Positions 1 to 11,599 of a stretch of DNA of 64,000 bases are shown here, piece by piece (positions within the stretch are counted from its first letter, which is position 1; every line of letters starts with the position of its first letter). The DNA is from Magicicada septendecula (lineage: Eukaryota > Arthropoda > Insecta > Hemiptera > Cicadidae), in the NCBI GenBank assembly GCA_034769895.1, contig CM068367.1:114312654-114376653 (forward strand), given 5' to 3'. A model generated the notes under the pieces. The model was not told where the DNA came from and did no database searches. It saw only the letters and a list, made by a program, of their open reading frames with translations. A program made the translations under genes and the position numbers.

Positions 1-2797
1 AGGATGACATCCATGCACCAATCAATAAGTACCCAACAAATCAGAATATCAACAAAGCCTACAAACATCCCAAACTATCATCATTAAACTTTTTAAATAT
101 TTGAAAAGTAACTATAAAAGATACCTTGACAAAAGCTACCTTTCCTTCTTAGATACTACAACTAACGATTAAATTAATGATTTGCAAACACAACGGCCAA
201 AGAATAAAGAGTTCAAAGTTGCGTCAAAACCCTCTTCTCAACCAATTATTTATCTAGATTAAGCCTTAAAGACATATCAAACATAACCAAAATCAGCACC
301 ACCATCATCTTGTTTAAGGATGAAGCCAAAAATGGTTTGTTAATGTCCCAAGAAGATAGTCATGCTTGGTCACTCCAACTCTTTTTCAAACACTCCAAAC
401 CTTTCCGTCTTTCCGGCTTATACTTCCATAGTTGTTTTGAGATGCGGCAGGTATTTAGATGTTCCAACCACTTTAACTGATATTGTAACTTGTCGTTGTT
501 TTAAAACCTTCTTCGTGTTCAATAAATTTATTAATGTTTGTTACAACAACAAAAATTTTTGTACAAAAAAATTTCAAAAAAAAAATTTTTTTTTAAGTAT
601 ATTTAATTTCTTTAATTCAATTAGTTTATTCGTTTAATTTTGGTTTCCCAATTAATTAATGCACTGTTCTTCAAAACTTAAGAATTCGTTGAAGTCTAGA
701 CGATCCCTGTCAAACGCGGTAAAATTCTAATTTGAATAATTATTAAGTCGATTGTGGAATCGATTCACCCAATGGTAGACTAACTGTGAGTCACCTTCTT
801 CAATAAGTTATTTCATTTCTTACTATGTCTTCTTCCTGTTATTAAATGCTGAAATTCATTAAATTATATTTATCTAATAAATACAACTCTTTTGCTGCAT
901 TAACTCTTGGGTTTTTATTTAATTATTTGTTTTTAAATTTGAAATGTTACTTACTACATCGACTTTATCTCTAGGGTCGAGAATTACAATCGTTAGTTGT
1001 GTTGAAATTTTTTATAACACTTATATTAATTCTAAGGTTCTTTGAACTATTAAAAAAGTCAGAAATGCTGTAGCGAAGTACAATACTTACAAATTAATCT
1101 TAATTTCTATCAAAATTTACATGAGAAACTGAATTTTGTTTAAGTAATATTGTATAAATAATGTCTACTTAGTTACCGAAGCTCACTAGCACCGCGTGGG
1201 TTGATTTGACATGAAAGCGTCACTTCCAAAAGTATTTCATCATGGCCGCCATCAAGATGTTCGTTACTGTATTAAAGTTCATACACCAATTTCCCTTGAT
1301 ATGAATGGAATTATATAAAGTTTTTTACTGAAATAATAGTTATTTGTTCGTTTTCTTTCACTGGAGTGTTAATTAATAGTGTCTGTGATGTTTTTTCTTA
1401 GTGTGGTGTGATCGATAATGTTGGGTTATATGACAACGGTTTTCTCACCTTGCTGGTTGACCAAATATTATTATCGGCTATTAGTTTTGCATACTTATTG
1501 TGTTCCTTTATGTGTTTCTTCTTTTGTTTCTTATTATTGGTTTTCTGTCTTCTTAAATCTTCATTATTATTATTATTTTTATTAATTCTGAATTTTATTT
1601 TTTTTAACCTTGCACACTCAGATTTGATTCTTTAGTAAACTTTCATTCTGCCATACATAGGGCTGACCTCGTGCTAACAATACACTGTAAACGTTTTCTT
1701 TCGAATTTGAATAATTTGACCAATTTTTTCTAATTTTTGATTGGCTAATTTGACTGAATTTCGGGGTCACATGATCTGATACTTCTTACAATACATGATT
1801 TTTTACACCCTAGTACATATTACTCTCTATTTGTTAAATAGTTTATCTTAATTTAATTTACAGCATGTTATTCTTTGTTTTATTACAATTAAAATGATAC
1901 CAAATATGGCCTGTGTGTGTGTCATAATAAATGTTCTGTGTTTTTACAAAATTATGCTGTTTATGCCATTTGGGTCTTTTGACCATCACAAAATCATATT
2001 ATACTTCTGGAATTGGTAATTACCTTTGATTTATTAGGGAAAACAATCTAAAAGTGGCAATTTTATGGTTTATCTAAATTAATTCCTAGTGTTTTACACT
2101 TTTGGTTAATTTTTTTAATTTTTTTAAGTTATTCTATGTTTGGGTGATTCATTGTTTGTCTATGTTTTGTTGTTTGTGTATTGCTTCTGATTATATTATT
2201 TGTTTCTTAGTTAATTTAAAAAATCTTACAATTAAATAAAAAATTCCTCTGAAAATTACAAATTATTCTCCTCTTTCTACATTAACGTTTTTTAACAAAC
2301 CATTTAGTCCTATCCCATGCTTCCATGGTTAACATATTTTTTAACAAATTTCTTCTAACATCAACATAGATTTTATAACATAGTTAAACACATAACATAA
2401 CATAAGAACTGGTTATTAATATTAAAATTATTTCTGTCATATCATCTGATATGTTGCTTAACTACTAGTTCCATTCAATTTGACTAGTTATTTACTATAG
2501 TAATTAGTTAATAAGCGTTAGGTATTAGTGTTCCCTAAAAGAAGTAACAAATAACATTGTTTATCACCAAAATAATTGGGATACAATTATTTACTTGGCT
2601 TATAACTTATGACAACTATGGTCATCAACAAGATTGATTATTATGATAACAAAATTATTCTGAAAAAATGAAAAAACAATAATAAGCTTAATGCTTCATG
2701 TATGAATAGGTAAGTACCCTTGGTTATTAAACATTATTATCCTTCCAAGATTGTTTGTACGGTACTCATTTTATATTTCTCACTTTTGTGTTTCATC

Positions 2798-2799
<2 letters not shown>
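1..2799. other. AT-rich non-coding stretch, no gene seen
   Basis: Very AT-rich sequence with many homopolymer runs. The open frames here are short and rich in Phe, Leu and Ile, as expected from T-rich DNA, with no recognisable domain. I see no transposon ends in it. Confidence 0.6.

Positions 2800-2828
<29 letters not shown>
2800..2828. repeat. Poly(T) run
   Basis: An uninterrupted run of about 29 T. On the minus strand it is a poly(A) tract and could be the tail of a decayed retroposed sequence, but no body is recognisable next to it. Confidence 0.85.
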
Positions 2829-3010
2829 GACACCATTTTTATTCTTTATTTATTGTAGTTTACACTGGTATCACTTTTCCTTATTTAATATAGTTCACTT
2901 CACAATACTGTTTTCTTATAAGGTAATTTACATAAATTTTTCTTATTAACTAATGTATTGTAGCCTACTTCTTAGTTATGTTGGTTTCTTTATTTCTTTT
3001 AACTTTGTAA

Positions 3011-3097
3011 GTTTTTTTATTATTATTATCATCTTTTTTCCGATTGGGTTTGTCTTAAGTTTACTCCTATGGGCTCATCTGTTTCTGTCACGTTACA
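3011..3097 (-). mobile_element. LINE 3' terminal fragment, copy A
   Basis: This block is repeated at 5412-5512 with one base substitution and a six-base gap in the A-rich tail. On the minus strand both copies hold the same short reading frame, containing CNVTET and ending NLRQTQSEKR then a stop, followed by an AAT/A-rich tail. At the second copy that frame continues directly from a LINE reverse-transcriptase C-terminus, so this copy is best read as a strongly 5'-truncated insertion of the same LINE. It lies just beyond the end of the gypsy integrase relic. An LTR was considered and is less likely. Confidence 0.6.
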
Positions 3098-3178
3098 GAT
3101 TACCTCCCCACCAAAACATGATTATTTTTATTAAAAGGAGTTTATTGAAAATAATCTGTTAAAATTAGTTTGCAATGT

Positions 3179-3613
3179 TCATTTATAAAATTTTTTAATT
3201 TCGCTCTTATTATAAGTTCCTTTTATCTTATTGTTGTTTAGGTATCCAATAACATAGGTGTTGTTTCCATTGTCTTTTTTTATTACGAAGGGTCCTACGT
3301 ACAGCAGAAGTAGCTGTTTTGCTATCCCCTCGGTACTTCTCGGTTGTTGTCGGTTCTTTATCAGTATCTTTTCACCGTTTCTGTATATTATGTTGGTAAT
3401 TCCCTTCTTCTCTTGTTTCTTCCTTCTCATATTTGCTTGGTGATGCACCCTGTTAAATACCTTCTGTAGATTTATTTCTTCTGGTGGTTGTTCAGGAAAT
3501 GTTATTAATTCAGTTATTTCTCTTGGTGGTGGTATCATATGTATTAGCTGGTACGGACAGATGCCTAATGTATCATGGTAACACAAATTTAGAAATTCTT
3601 CAGTATCTTTCAC
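3179..3613 (-). pseudogene. Integrase C-terminal part of gypsy-like pol
   Basis: A 144-residue open frame continuing the integrase relic. It includes a region typical of the area after the catalytic core (DTLGICPYQLI, the P-x-x-L motif common in Ty3/gypsy integrases), then a basic segment, then VGPFVIKK and NTYVIG, which fit the small beta-barrel C-terminal domain following the integrase core. It ends with a natural-looking stop at 3179, probably the end of pol. The frame joins upstream codons without a start, so its first Met is not a true start. Such integrases insert the reverse-transcribed element into host DNA. Confidence 0.8.
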
Positions 3614-4082
3614 ATATTCGCTACACCTTCTGTGGTCGTTATGGCAGTAAGTTCGTAGGATCCGTCCTACTTCTCGCAGTACTATTTCTGCTGGATTGCT
3701 GCTGGGATGATAGACGGAGGTCTTCTAGGTCTTTATTCCTGTGCTTGCCATCTTCTCCCTCTGACTGGGTTCCGTGGTCCGTTATTATTGATTCCGGTTT
3801 CCCTATCTCTACTATGTATCGGTTTATTATCAAGTTTATTATTACCCTGGTGGATGCTCTGCTTACTTGATATAGCTTGGTGTATTTTGTGAAGTGATCC
3901 CAAATAATAACTATGTACTTATGACGCAGTCTTCCTTCACTCCATGGAAAAGGTCCGCAAATATCTAAAAATACTTTTTCTAATTTCCGTTCCGATGTTA
4001 TTGTGATCAGTGCACCCTCCTTCCTTTCGTTGTTTACTTTTACCTTTTGACATAGTTCACACTTCCTTTGCGTTGATCTCAC
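3614..4082 (-). pseudogene. Integrase catalytic core of gypsy-like pol, frameshifted
   Basis: The frame carries CELCQKVK, the CxxC part of the HHCC zinc finger, then LDICGPFP with the first catalytic Asp, DHFTKY, and IITDHGTQ with the second catalytic Asp. After that the open frame runs out of register. In another frame the sequence between about 3610 and 3710 reads YHPSSNPAE, supplying the third catalytic Glu, then REVGRILRTYC. So all three acidic residues of the DDE triad are still visible, but a frameshift between the second Asp and the Glu separates them. The copy cannot make a working enzyme. Confidence 0.85.
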
Positions 4083-4090
4083 CTTTTTAT

Positions 4091-4500
4091 TTATTCCTTT
4101 GTATAGGTGTGTTCCTCTAATGCTTTAGTTACTTTAGTTGGTCCCATATGTCCATATAGTCTATGGTAAGTCGATATTATTTGCGTTTCAATATTTTTAT
4201 GTATGTACACCTTCCATCTGTTGTCCTCGGTATTTGGTTTGGTAAACATTATTTCATTTAACATCTGGTAATAGGGTAACAATTTCATGTCACTGTTTTG
4301 AATTCGTTTTTTAATGTGATCTAATTTATTATCTTTCATTTGCTCGTCCTTTATTTGTTTCAATAGGTTGGATAATTCTTCCCTTTCCGCATACACATGA
4401 TATATCTTCCCAATATCTTCTTTATCTACCTCAAAAGTGCCCTTATCCAGGTTGATTCGTGATAAGGCATCGGCCACAGTGTTTCGTTTACCCGGGACAT
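4091..4500 (-). pseudogene. RNase H tail, connector and integrase zinc-binding region
   Basis: The frame opens with ADALSR, the motif that closes the RNase H domain of Ty3/gypsy elements (usually preceded by GKxNxxAD; VPGKRNTV is readable just upstream). A charged, probably helical connector follows, then STYHRLYGHMGPTKV, the HxxxGH part of the H2C2 zinc-binding domain in front of integrase. The frame stops just short of the CxxC half, which lies in the next frame at about 4060. Confidence 0.85.
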
Positions 4501-5002
4501 ACTCCCATGTGATATGGTATTATTAGAGCGCCAATATCCACCGTGTGATCCCGCCATGATGCAATTTACACCTTTGGAAGAATGATATCGACTTACGATC
4601 TGATCGTGTCGTGGTTGGGAAACCTAGGATGTAACTACGGAACTTATTACATGCAAATACTACACTTAACAATTCTTTCTCCGTCACTGTGTAGTTGCGT
4701 TCACTGCAGGTTAATGTTCTGCTTGTTAAATTCAATACTAGATGGTTTCCCACATGGTCCTCTTGGTAAAGCTCTGCCCCCAGACTCACATCGCTTGCAT
4801 CGCAGTTAATATAAAATCTTCTATTGAAGTCAGGGTGGTGAAGCATAATTTTATCCAGAAATTTGTTTTTGATTATTTTAAAGGTCTCATCATCCTCCTT
4901 ACTCCATTTCCATTTATGTTTTGTTGACAATAGGTGCTTGAATCTAGCTGCTAGATTTGAATAATTGTTCTGAAATTTTCTGTAGTAATTGCAGACTCCC
5001 AA
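4500..5002 (-). pseudogene. RNase H domain of gypsy-like pol
   Basis: The open frame holds FLGVCNYYRKF (the end of the RT connection), KWKWSKEDDETF, then FYINCDASDVSLGAEL, the first conserved part of the retroviral-type RNase H with catalytic Asp, then SERNYTVTEKELLSVVFA with the catalytic Glu, then FRSYILG. The expected RTDHKAL motif reads SDRKSIS here, so the later His-containing segment has mutated. A one-base shift near 4990 separates this domain from the RT part. The role in an active copy is degrading the RNA strand of the RNA:DNA hybrid. Confidence 0.88.
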
Positions 5003-5402
5003 GAATGATTCTGCCTGAGGTTTTTTGGTGTTGGGAATTTTTGTATTGCAACCACCTTCTGTGGTGACGTCGTGATTCCGTCCTCCGTTAATATAAATCC
5101 CAGGAATTGCAGTTCATTTGTAATTAGTTTGGATTTGTTCAATTTCAGTGTAATGTTATTTTTCATCAATCTATTCAATACTAATTCTACTCGTTCGCAA
5201 TGTTCCTCCCACGTTGTGGATGTAATTAATAGGTCGTCTACATAGACTGTGGTGAATTCAAGTGCTTCTCTACCCAGGATTTGATCCATACACTTTACGA
5301 ATATCGCCACGGAGTTTACCAAGCCGAAAGGAAGTCTTTTAAACTGATAGTTTCTACCTTCGAATATGAATGCTACGTATTGTCTACTATTAGGATGCAG
5401 CT
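4951..5402 (-). pseudogene. Reverse transcriptase C-terminal half of gypsy-like pol
   Basis: From 5402 downward the frame reads QYVAFIFEG, then FKRLPFGLVNS (the FGLxN motif of LTR-element RT), then TTVYVDDLLI with the YVDD catalytic box, then LKLNKSKL and LQFLGFIL, which are the next conserved RT blocks. The fingers and the first catalytic Asp block are missing because homology stops abruptly at the junction with the LINE fragment. The first Met of the open frame is internal to the domain. The copy is truncated and non-functional. Confidence 0.92.
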
Positions 5403-5411
5403 AATAGTAAC

Positions 5412-5634
5412 TGTTTTTTTTTTTTTTTATTATTATTAGGCCTATCATCTTTTTTCCGATTGGGTTTGTCTTAAGTTTACTCCTATGGGCTCACCTGTTT
5501 CTGTCACGTTACAATATTGGGCAATCCTATCGAGTATACTCATAATATTCAGTACCTGCCGTCTATCTTCATTTCTTCTACGCTCTTGGAGAGTATACTT
5601 TGCCACGTGCCTGTAAAATCTCATTTCGGCCTAG
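5412..5634 (-). mobile_element. LINE ORF2 C-terminal fragment with 3' tail, copy B
   Basis: On the minus strand this reads EMRFYRHVA, then a basic stretch, then NIMSILDRIAQY, and passes in frame into the CNVTET block shared with 3011-3097 before an A-rich tail. EMRFLRHVAGYTL and IMSILNRIAQY recur at 10953-11270, and a third relative lies at 43388-43685. The family is the non-LTR retrotransposon type often annotated in insects as endonuclease-reverse transcriptase. Only the C-terminus is present, as expected for 5'-truncated LINE insertions. Confidence 0.8.
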
Positions 5635-5639
5635 CCGGA

Positions 5640-8600
5640 TAAATACGATTGGCCCGAGACTCCGTTAAAATAACAAATTTTATGAATTAAATATTACATA
5701 GATAATAGAATAATAATTGTATGAAGAAATTTATGCGTTAAAACAAAATACATTTTCTTTCCTATATAAAAGAAAAAAAATCAGCCATTAGATTCCTCAA
5801 CATTATTGCATTTCGTGCAATAACTTTCCAAAGTAATTTGACTCTAGTTTCTCTCATAAAAATATCCCTGAACGGTCTTTAAAAAGTAAAGATAAAAGTA
5901 TTTCCAAATCAGTACTTAAGTTTCTATTGTATCCGTAAAGATTCGTCATGTTAAGAAAAGGTAGACCATGTTCGAAAAGATATACCACGTCCTTAGAGAA
6001 TAAAAGCAAACTATTAATTTCAATACTTTACAATGTTTGGTCTTTGCGCGAAAGAAATTTTTCATTTAATAATTAGTTTTTTCTTATCTGTGTTGTCGAT
6101 ACGGTTCACTAGAGTCGGTGTATCTTTGTTACGAAAGAACAAAACTTTCTTAATTACGAATCGCGGATTCTTTAGCTTTAACTTTCCTTACACTTTTTTT
6201 TTACTTTCTACTACTTTCCTTATTTATTAGTTCGTTAATAATTCAATTTATTAACTGAAGAACTTATTAGTCTTTATTAATTACTAAATCTCTGCTGCGA
6301 ATAGCATGCGTCTAGTTTTTTGTACATGGAGAAGTAATGCAGCTTACGGTATTGAAAATTTAAATAAAGCGGCCAACAAACAAAACGAGAATTACTCACA
6401 AAGCAAATAAGCTTAAGGATTTGTTTTCTTTCGCACAGATCAGCCGTTCTTTTGAAGATCGCAGCTGTGAGTAACCCTTAAAGCGCAGTCGTTATGTATT
6501 GTCAAAGCAGTTGTGCTTTCTCGGCCTATCATTATTGACTGTATCTCGACAGAACAAAAAGGATGACGGCTTTGTTATTTTTGTTTCTTCTTCTTCCCCG
6601 GCAAAGAGCCATAAAGCTTTTGTTTTGTTTCTATGCTTCCACAAAAAACTGATGATCTAAGGAAAACAGTAGGCGACGCCATGGGCCAACTGTCGAGTGT
6701 ACTTTCCGTTTACATTTCTACTAAATTGTTTACCGTAAAATTTGTTTTGATTTGTGTTTATTGTGCAACCTTATAAAATATATAATTAAAAAAATTTTTT
6801 TAAAGAATTTAATAACCACTTTTTTAACATTTTAATTAGCCACCGATGTCATGATTCTTCTTAACTTTTGCCCTTATTAATTTAAAGCCGTCAACAGAAT
6901 CGCACTAAATAATAACGGAAATGTAACGGGAAAAAGCACATTTCCATACTTTACAGTGCAGTTCTGACGGCGGTCTTACACTGCAGTGACAGTGATCATG
7001 TTAAGAGAATTGTTGGATCATTTGGCCCGTCGGGTTTTAGGATTAGTTATGTATTACTGCTTTCTGCATCAAAATGATGATAGCATACCCTTTTAGTTTA
7101 AAATTAAAAAAAAAAAGAATTACTTCGATGATCAATTTATTTTTGCTAACGTATTCTGAACTGTACAGAGTTTTCTACCGTGGCCCATGGTAGACATGAA
7201 AATGTCTTTTTACTTAAAAAGTGCTATTTTTATTATTCCTTCTGTAGTACTTTTTTACTTCCATGTTCCGTAAGGAAATGGGAGTATGGTGATAGTGAAA
7301 AAATCGTGTTCGAGATAAGGGCTGATTCTGATTGTTCTACCCTCAAAACATGAAGGAAAGTTATTTTCCGTGTCTGTGTAGAATTTTTTCTACGGCAACA
7401 GATAACTGCCGCAAATTCAAACAGAATCAAATAATGTTTTGCATATGTGCCCATGTTTTAGGGGACTCAAGGCCTATTGATTTTGGTGAAGATCGGTTAA
7501 GGGGATGGGGTAGTTAACCTGCAACGTTTTACGTTTTAACAAGAGTAAAGTACTTAATTTTGATAAATATAGTATCCTGAAAAGAAGGTTATATTTATCC
7601 ACTGTAGAGAGGTAGATGAAATATCTATAAATAAAAAGGGTAGTTGAAGGGAGAGGGGAAAATATAATATATATAAATGAAAATGATAGTTGAAAGGGGA
7701 GGGGATAATTTTTTATGTGTTATCGGTAAAAAATAAGTAGTTTCTATGGAAATATATAATTTCAATTTGTCAAACATAAAACTCGATGAACACACCTGAC
7801 TTGTTAGAAATTATCGAACCGAATACAAAGTAAATGATTTTAAATATAAATCTTGGAACATGGAAGTCATTTATCGTTCTCTATACCGATATTTTACATA
7901 TGCATATCCCGACTATATGTCGGATTACAATTTAAAAAAAATTGTTATAATTCTTTTTTATTTACAAACCTGCAGATATTGTAAAACTTTTGAGTGCGTA
8001 CATAAAAAACACACACACACAATGAAAACCACCAAGTACACCAAAACATTTTAAATCTCAAATAATTTAATTGCCTAAATTTTATTGCAAATTACGTAAA
8101 ATTTATTGCCTAAATTCTTGTGAATTTTTCATGTAATGTATATGATTCCAATACTTTCTACTTTATGTTCAAAATCTTAGACTTAAATGTTAATTAGAAT
8201 GGCAACAAAATTTCTTTCAAAAATCGATTAGCCGATTACTCATGTTTTATTTATATAAAAAAGAAATATTTAATTCTAAAAATGCAGGACATTTTATCTC
8301 TTCAACAGGTAAAATATAAACTACTAAAATTTTATCTAAAACTTATGTTCTTATGTTTATTTTAATTGCGCCTGCAGACTTGACTTGGGGGCAACATTAA
8401 TCAGCAACATTTGTTTTGCAAAAGTAAGCAGTTGTTTAGGTTTGTATATGAAGATGAATCCCTTAGTTCTTCAGAGACAGTATATAATATATATTTACTT
8501 CGTTAAAATGCGTCTACAAAAATAATTTTTTTAATGTTTTGATCCGATATTTAGAAGCAAGCCGAGATATTAAAAAGCATTGCAGAGACAAAAATAAAAA

Positions 8601-9900
8601 TTGCGAAAATAAGTAGTGAAACGAACTGCCTGTCATAAGCCACGGTACAAACTCTGCGATGTGTAAAATATGTTAACAAAATACTGCTCGTCCCAAAGAA
8701 TTCTCTTATTTCGAAATTTTCAGCAAGAAATATTCTATAGTGTTGTTGAGAAAATAAAATACTCTGATACTGACAATGTGAAAATGCATATGAACTTATG
8801 CATTAAACATAATCGCTGAAATAAATTAGTTTTAAAATACTTTCGGTGAAAGAAAGAAAGCACATGTTAAACTATAAAAACCTAAATTTATTTCAAAAAT
8901 TCCAATATACTTTTAATTAAGTAACTAATCTCCGTATGTGTGTGTTTTGTGTTTATAAAAATTTATTTTACATCTAAAAGTAGCAGTCTTACCACTAGAA
9001 TTATGATCCTTTATTGCACAAACCTTTACCAAAAATCAATAATTTTCGTTTTGAAATGGTTAAGCATTTAGATAGAGCATACTGAAGTTAAAATATTGTG
9101 CTTTTAGTTTAGAATAGAAACATTAATTTTCGAGAAGGCTCGGTGTTTATGGTTTATCGCTTCAGTGCGCATTTAATATGCTTTAACAAATAAATACTTT
9201 ACAAGATAAGTCGAGATATTTTGAGCGTTTGTGCTTAATAGAATTAAAATATGTAAACTACTGTAAGAGTTGAGTCTGCAGAACTATATTCAAGTAAATA
9301 TAAGTCTGGTCCCTAACATTCTTCTCCTTTATTAATTTAATCCAGTAATTTCGTTATTCAAAAGAGCCACGTCGTTCCTGTAATAAGTCCATCGAATCGC
9401 GAACGATGATACGTCGTTTATGAAACTTCTGTCCTTGATATAACAGTTTACTACGTCGCAGCCGTAAGCGAGTGCCATAAAACATTTTTAATACTTCGGC
9501 AATATTTCGCTTCGCAATATTTGCTTTCCGTCTTAAAGAAGGATTTACTCTTTACAAGAAAATGATATCCCTTAAGTATACAGAATGCGGACTCTTATTC
9601 TTCGCCCTTCTTCTCAGCATTGGTTCTGTCGCTTACTCCACGTATTTATTCACGTTGCTTCACATTATTTTTTTAACTTTGCACTTAATCCTATTTTGTC
9701 CTATATCTGTTACCGATGTTTAACGACGTTAGACAACCTAGTACTTACCGTCGCGCAGTGTCTAGTATTTATTTTCCCCGAGCTTTAGGTCTATATGCAA
9801 GTGCTTTACTTTTCAATTAAAAAATATTTATTATAGTGGTGTAGTCTCAGCTTTTTATGTACTCTAGGATCACAGAATAAAGAGGGATATATCTGTTATT
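5640..9900. other. AT-rich non-coding stretch, no gene seen
   Basis: No convincing coding segment, transposon end or RNA gene recognised. It holds scattered homopolymer runs, a short AC run near 8010, and short open frames without domain signal. Confidence 0.55.
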
Positions 9901-9904
9901 CCTG

Positions 9905-10085
9905 TATAACCCAGTTGGTAAAGGAAAATGGGAAGATCAAAGCTGAGATGGCGAGATGAAGTGCAGAAAGGGTAGGAATCCGCAACTGGAGGTCAGAGAC
10001 CGTTGGCGTGGCCTCCTTCAGTAGGCTAAAACTCGCTCAGGGTTGTAGCGCCTCCTGATGATGGTGATGAGGATCACACAATATC
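9905..10085 (+). mobile_element. LINE 3'-end relic
   Basis: Across frames it reads GRSKLRWRDEVQK, then IRNWRSETVGVA, then AKTRSG, then a GAT-rich end. This is the pattern G-R-P-K-L-R-W ... NWR ... AKT that closes ORF2 of several insect non-LTR elements. At least one frameshift interrupts it, so it is a dead fragment of under 200 bp. Confidence 0.6.
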
Positions 10086-10514
10086 AACTCCTTTGGTCTC
10101 GACTTTTAGCTGTCTTTTATATGGTTTCGGTATATTTACATTGCACGAATTTCATACGGTACGTAAGTTTGTTGAGGTAGTGCTAGTCTTTTCGTTTCCA
10201 AACTAGCCACCTAAATGATACTACTGTAGTAACATCTGCGACGATTGATGAAAACGTTCGTGCAATATCTCAATATCGCAGGCTAGAAATGCCAAATTAA
10301 AAAATGTTTTTCGTGATGTTGGTTCACCTGTTTGTAACAACTGTTGACGGTTGTAACTATTGGATGTACTGTTTAGATTTTATTGCTAATCAACTAAGTT
10401 GTGTTTCGCTGTTTTAGCTATTTTTAAAAATATGTTCCAATGCAAAAGATTAAAGAAATTGTGATAAGTTTAGCACAAAAATGAGACAAACTGCTATGGG
10501 AACACACGAATGTT

Positions 10515-10560
10515 CGGTGTACAAACAATACGAGAAAGCCTTCGATAACAAACGTGGATG
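10515..10560 (+). pseudogene. Possible tiny LINE reverse transcriptase scrap
   Basis: One frame reads QYEKAFDNKRG, resembling the D/EYEKAFDS motif of non-LTR reverse transcriptases (compare EFEKAFDKS at 20430). The match is short, and no neighbouring RT block is recognisable. Confidence 0.25.
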
Positions 10561-10596
10561 AGTTGACAGTCGTGATAGGTTGATGGCGAGTGGTTC

Positions 10597-10735
10597 TGAA
10601 TTTAACTGACAGGCTTTTACGATCACAGAATGCAACGTTTGGGCCACGTAAACAATCGGCAGCCGTCTTCAGTTTTATTATAAACTAATACATGTTAAAT
10701 AAATAAATAAATAATACTTTAGCAACCAGTTGGAA
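10597..10735 (+). repeat. 140-bp dispersed direct repeat, copy 1
   Basis: Similar to 11447-11590. Shared signatures are GAATTTAACTGA, AACAATCGGCAGCCGTCTT and AACCAGT, with substitutions and small gaps between them. The two copies flank the LINE relic at 10953-11270. The type of repeat is not recognised. Confidence 0.7.
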
Positions 10736-10952
10736 AGCAATGAAATGGCAATCATAAAAATTTTTAAAAATCTAAGCTTTTGGGATGTACTTACAGCATA
10801 GTGTGTAAAGCCTAGAGAAGAGCGTGTTGACGAATACTCACCTGTAACAACAACAAAAAAACGTAAGTAAACATTAAACCACAACGTAAATTTTTTTTTT
10901 ACTTTTTGTAAGGTTTTATGACCGTAATTTTATAAACTAAATTTATTTTAAG

Positions 10953-11270
10953 CGGCTGAAATGAGATTTCTCAGGCACGTGGCAGGGTATACTCTCCATG
11001 ATCATAGAAGAAACACAGATATACGGCAGGAACTGAATATTATGAGTATACTCAACAGGATCGCCCAGTATCAGCTGACTTGGTGGGAACATCTTTACTG
11101 AATGGATGACTGCCGCATCCCCAACAACTATGGAACTATAAGACGAGGGGACGGACAGGTGTGGGACGTCCGAGGAAGCGCTGGAGGGACCAGCTGTAAT
11201 ATTTGCCTATTTGAGACAAGAAAAAACCATTCTTGGTTTAAACCTTCAGGATGATGTTGATGATGAAATT
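10953..11270 (+). mobile_element. LINE ORF2 C-terminal relic
   Basis: The plus strand reads AEMRFLRHVAGYTL, then RQELNIMSILNRIAQYQ, then LTWWEHLY followed by a stop. A shifted frame continues with MDDCRIP, GRTGVGRPRKRW and RDQL, then a GATGATG-rich end. The order aromatic WxEHLxRM, then basic GVGRPRKRW, is the usual C-terminus of this endonuclease-reverse transcriptase family. A stop and a frameshift show it is dead. Relatives in the window are 5412-5634 and 43388-43685. Confidence 0.85.
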
Positions 11271-11446
11271 TATTTTTAAAATACTAGCATTATTCATAAA
11301 TCCCGAAGTCGTCTTCGTCTTCCGTAGATTACATTCATTATCATACATCCTTTCAACCATTTCAGGCTTCTACAGCCACTCCAGTATCCTGGGCACTTCT
11401 TTAAAAGATGCCTCTGATCCATTGTAAATATTTGAATTTCAATAAG

Positions 11447-11590
11447 TTGAATTTAACTGATGGATTTTTGCCATTCCAGAAAAAAGTATAAGTGCAGCGT
11501 TTCAGCCACCCAAACAATCGGCAGCCGTCTTTAGGCTAATTATAATCTAATAGATGTAAGAAATAAATTAACTCTTAACAACCAGTCATA
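11447..11590 (+). repeat. 140-bp dispersed direct repeat, copy 2
   Basis: Partner of 10597-10735. It is diverged, so the duplication is not recent. Downstream, to about 11980, lies a more GC-rich stretch with a short AC run at 11666-11678, in which I recognise nothing. Confidence 0.7.
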
Positions 11591-11599
11591 GAGAGTCAA

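Larger units (their letters stand above)
3179..5402 (-). mobile_element. Ty3/gypsy LTR retrotransposon pol relic (RT-RNase H-integrase)
   Basis: On the minus strand the order reverse transcriptase, RNase H, integrase zinc-binding region, integrase core and integrase C-terminal region is the Ty3/gypsy pol order. Frameshifts and stops separate the domains, so the element is dead. Gag, protease and the front of RT are missing: coding begins abruptly near 5402, next to a LINE fragment. No LTR pair was recognised. The flanking direct repeats at 3011-3097 and 5412-5512 are LINE tails rather than LTRs. The domain entries below give details. Family assignment is secure from motif content; the exact lineage is not. 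Confidence 0.9.

Noticed and set aside
3011-5512. The two flanking direct repeats as LTRs of the gypsy element
   Set aside because: The right copy is in frame with a LINE C-terminus and both copies end in an A-rich tail on the minus strand; neither lies where a primer site or polypurine tract is visible.
10050-10080. CTGATGATGGTGATGAGG as a hammerhead core
   Set aside because: No GAAA follows; it is the GAT-rich end of a LINE relic.
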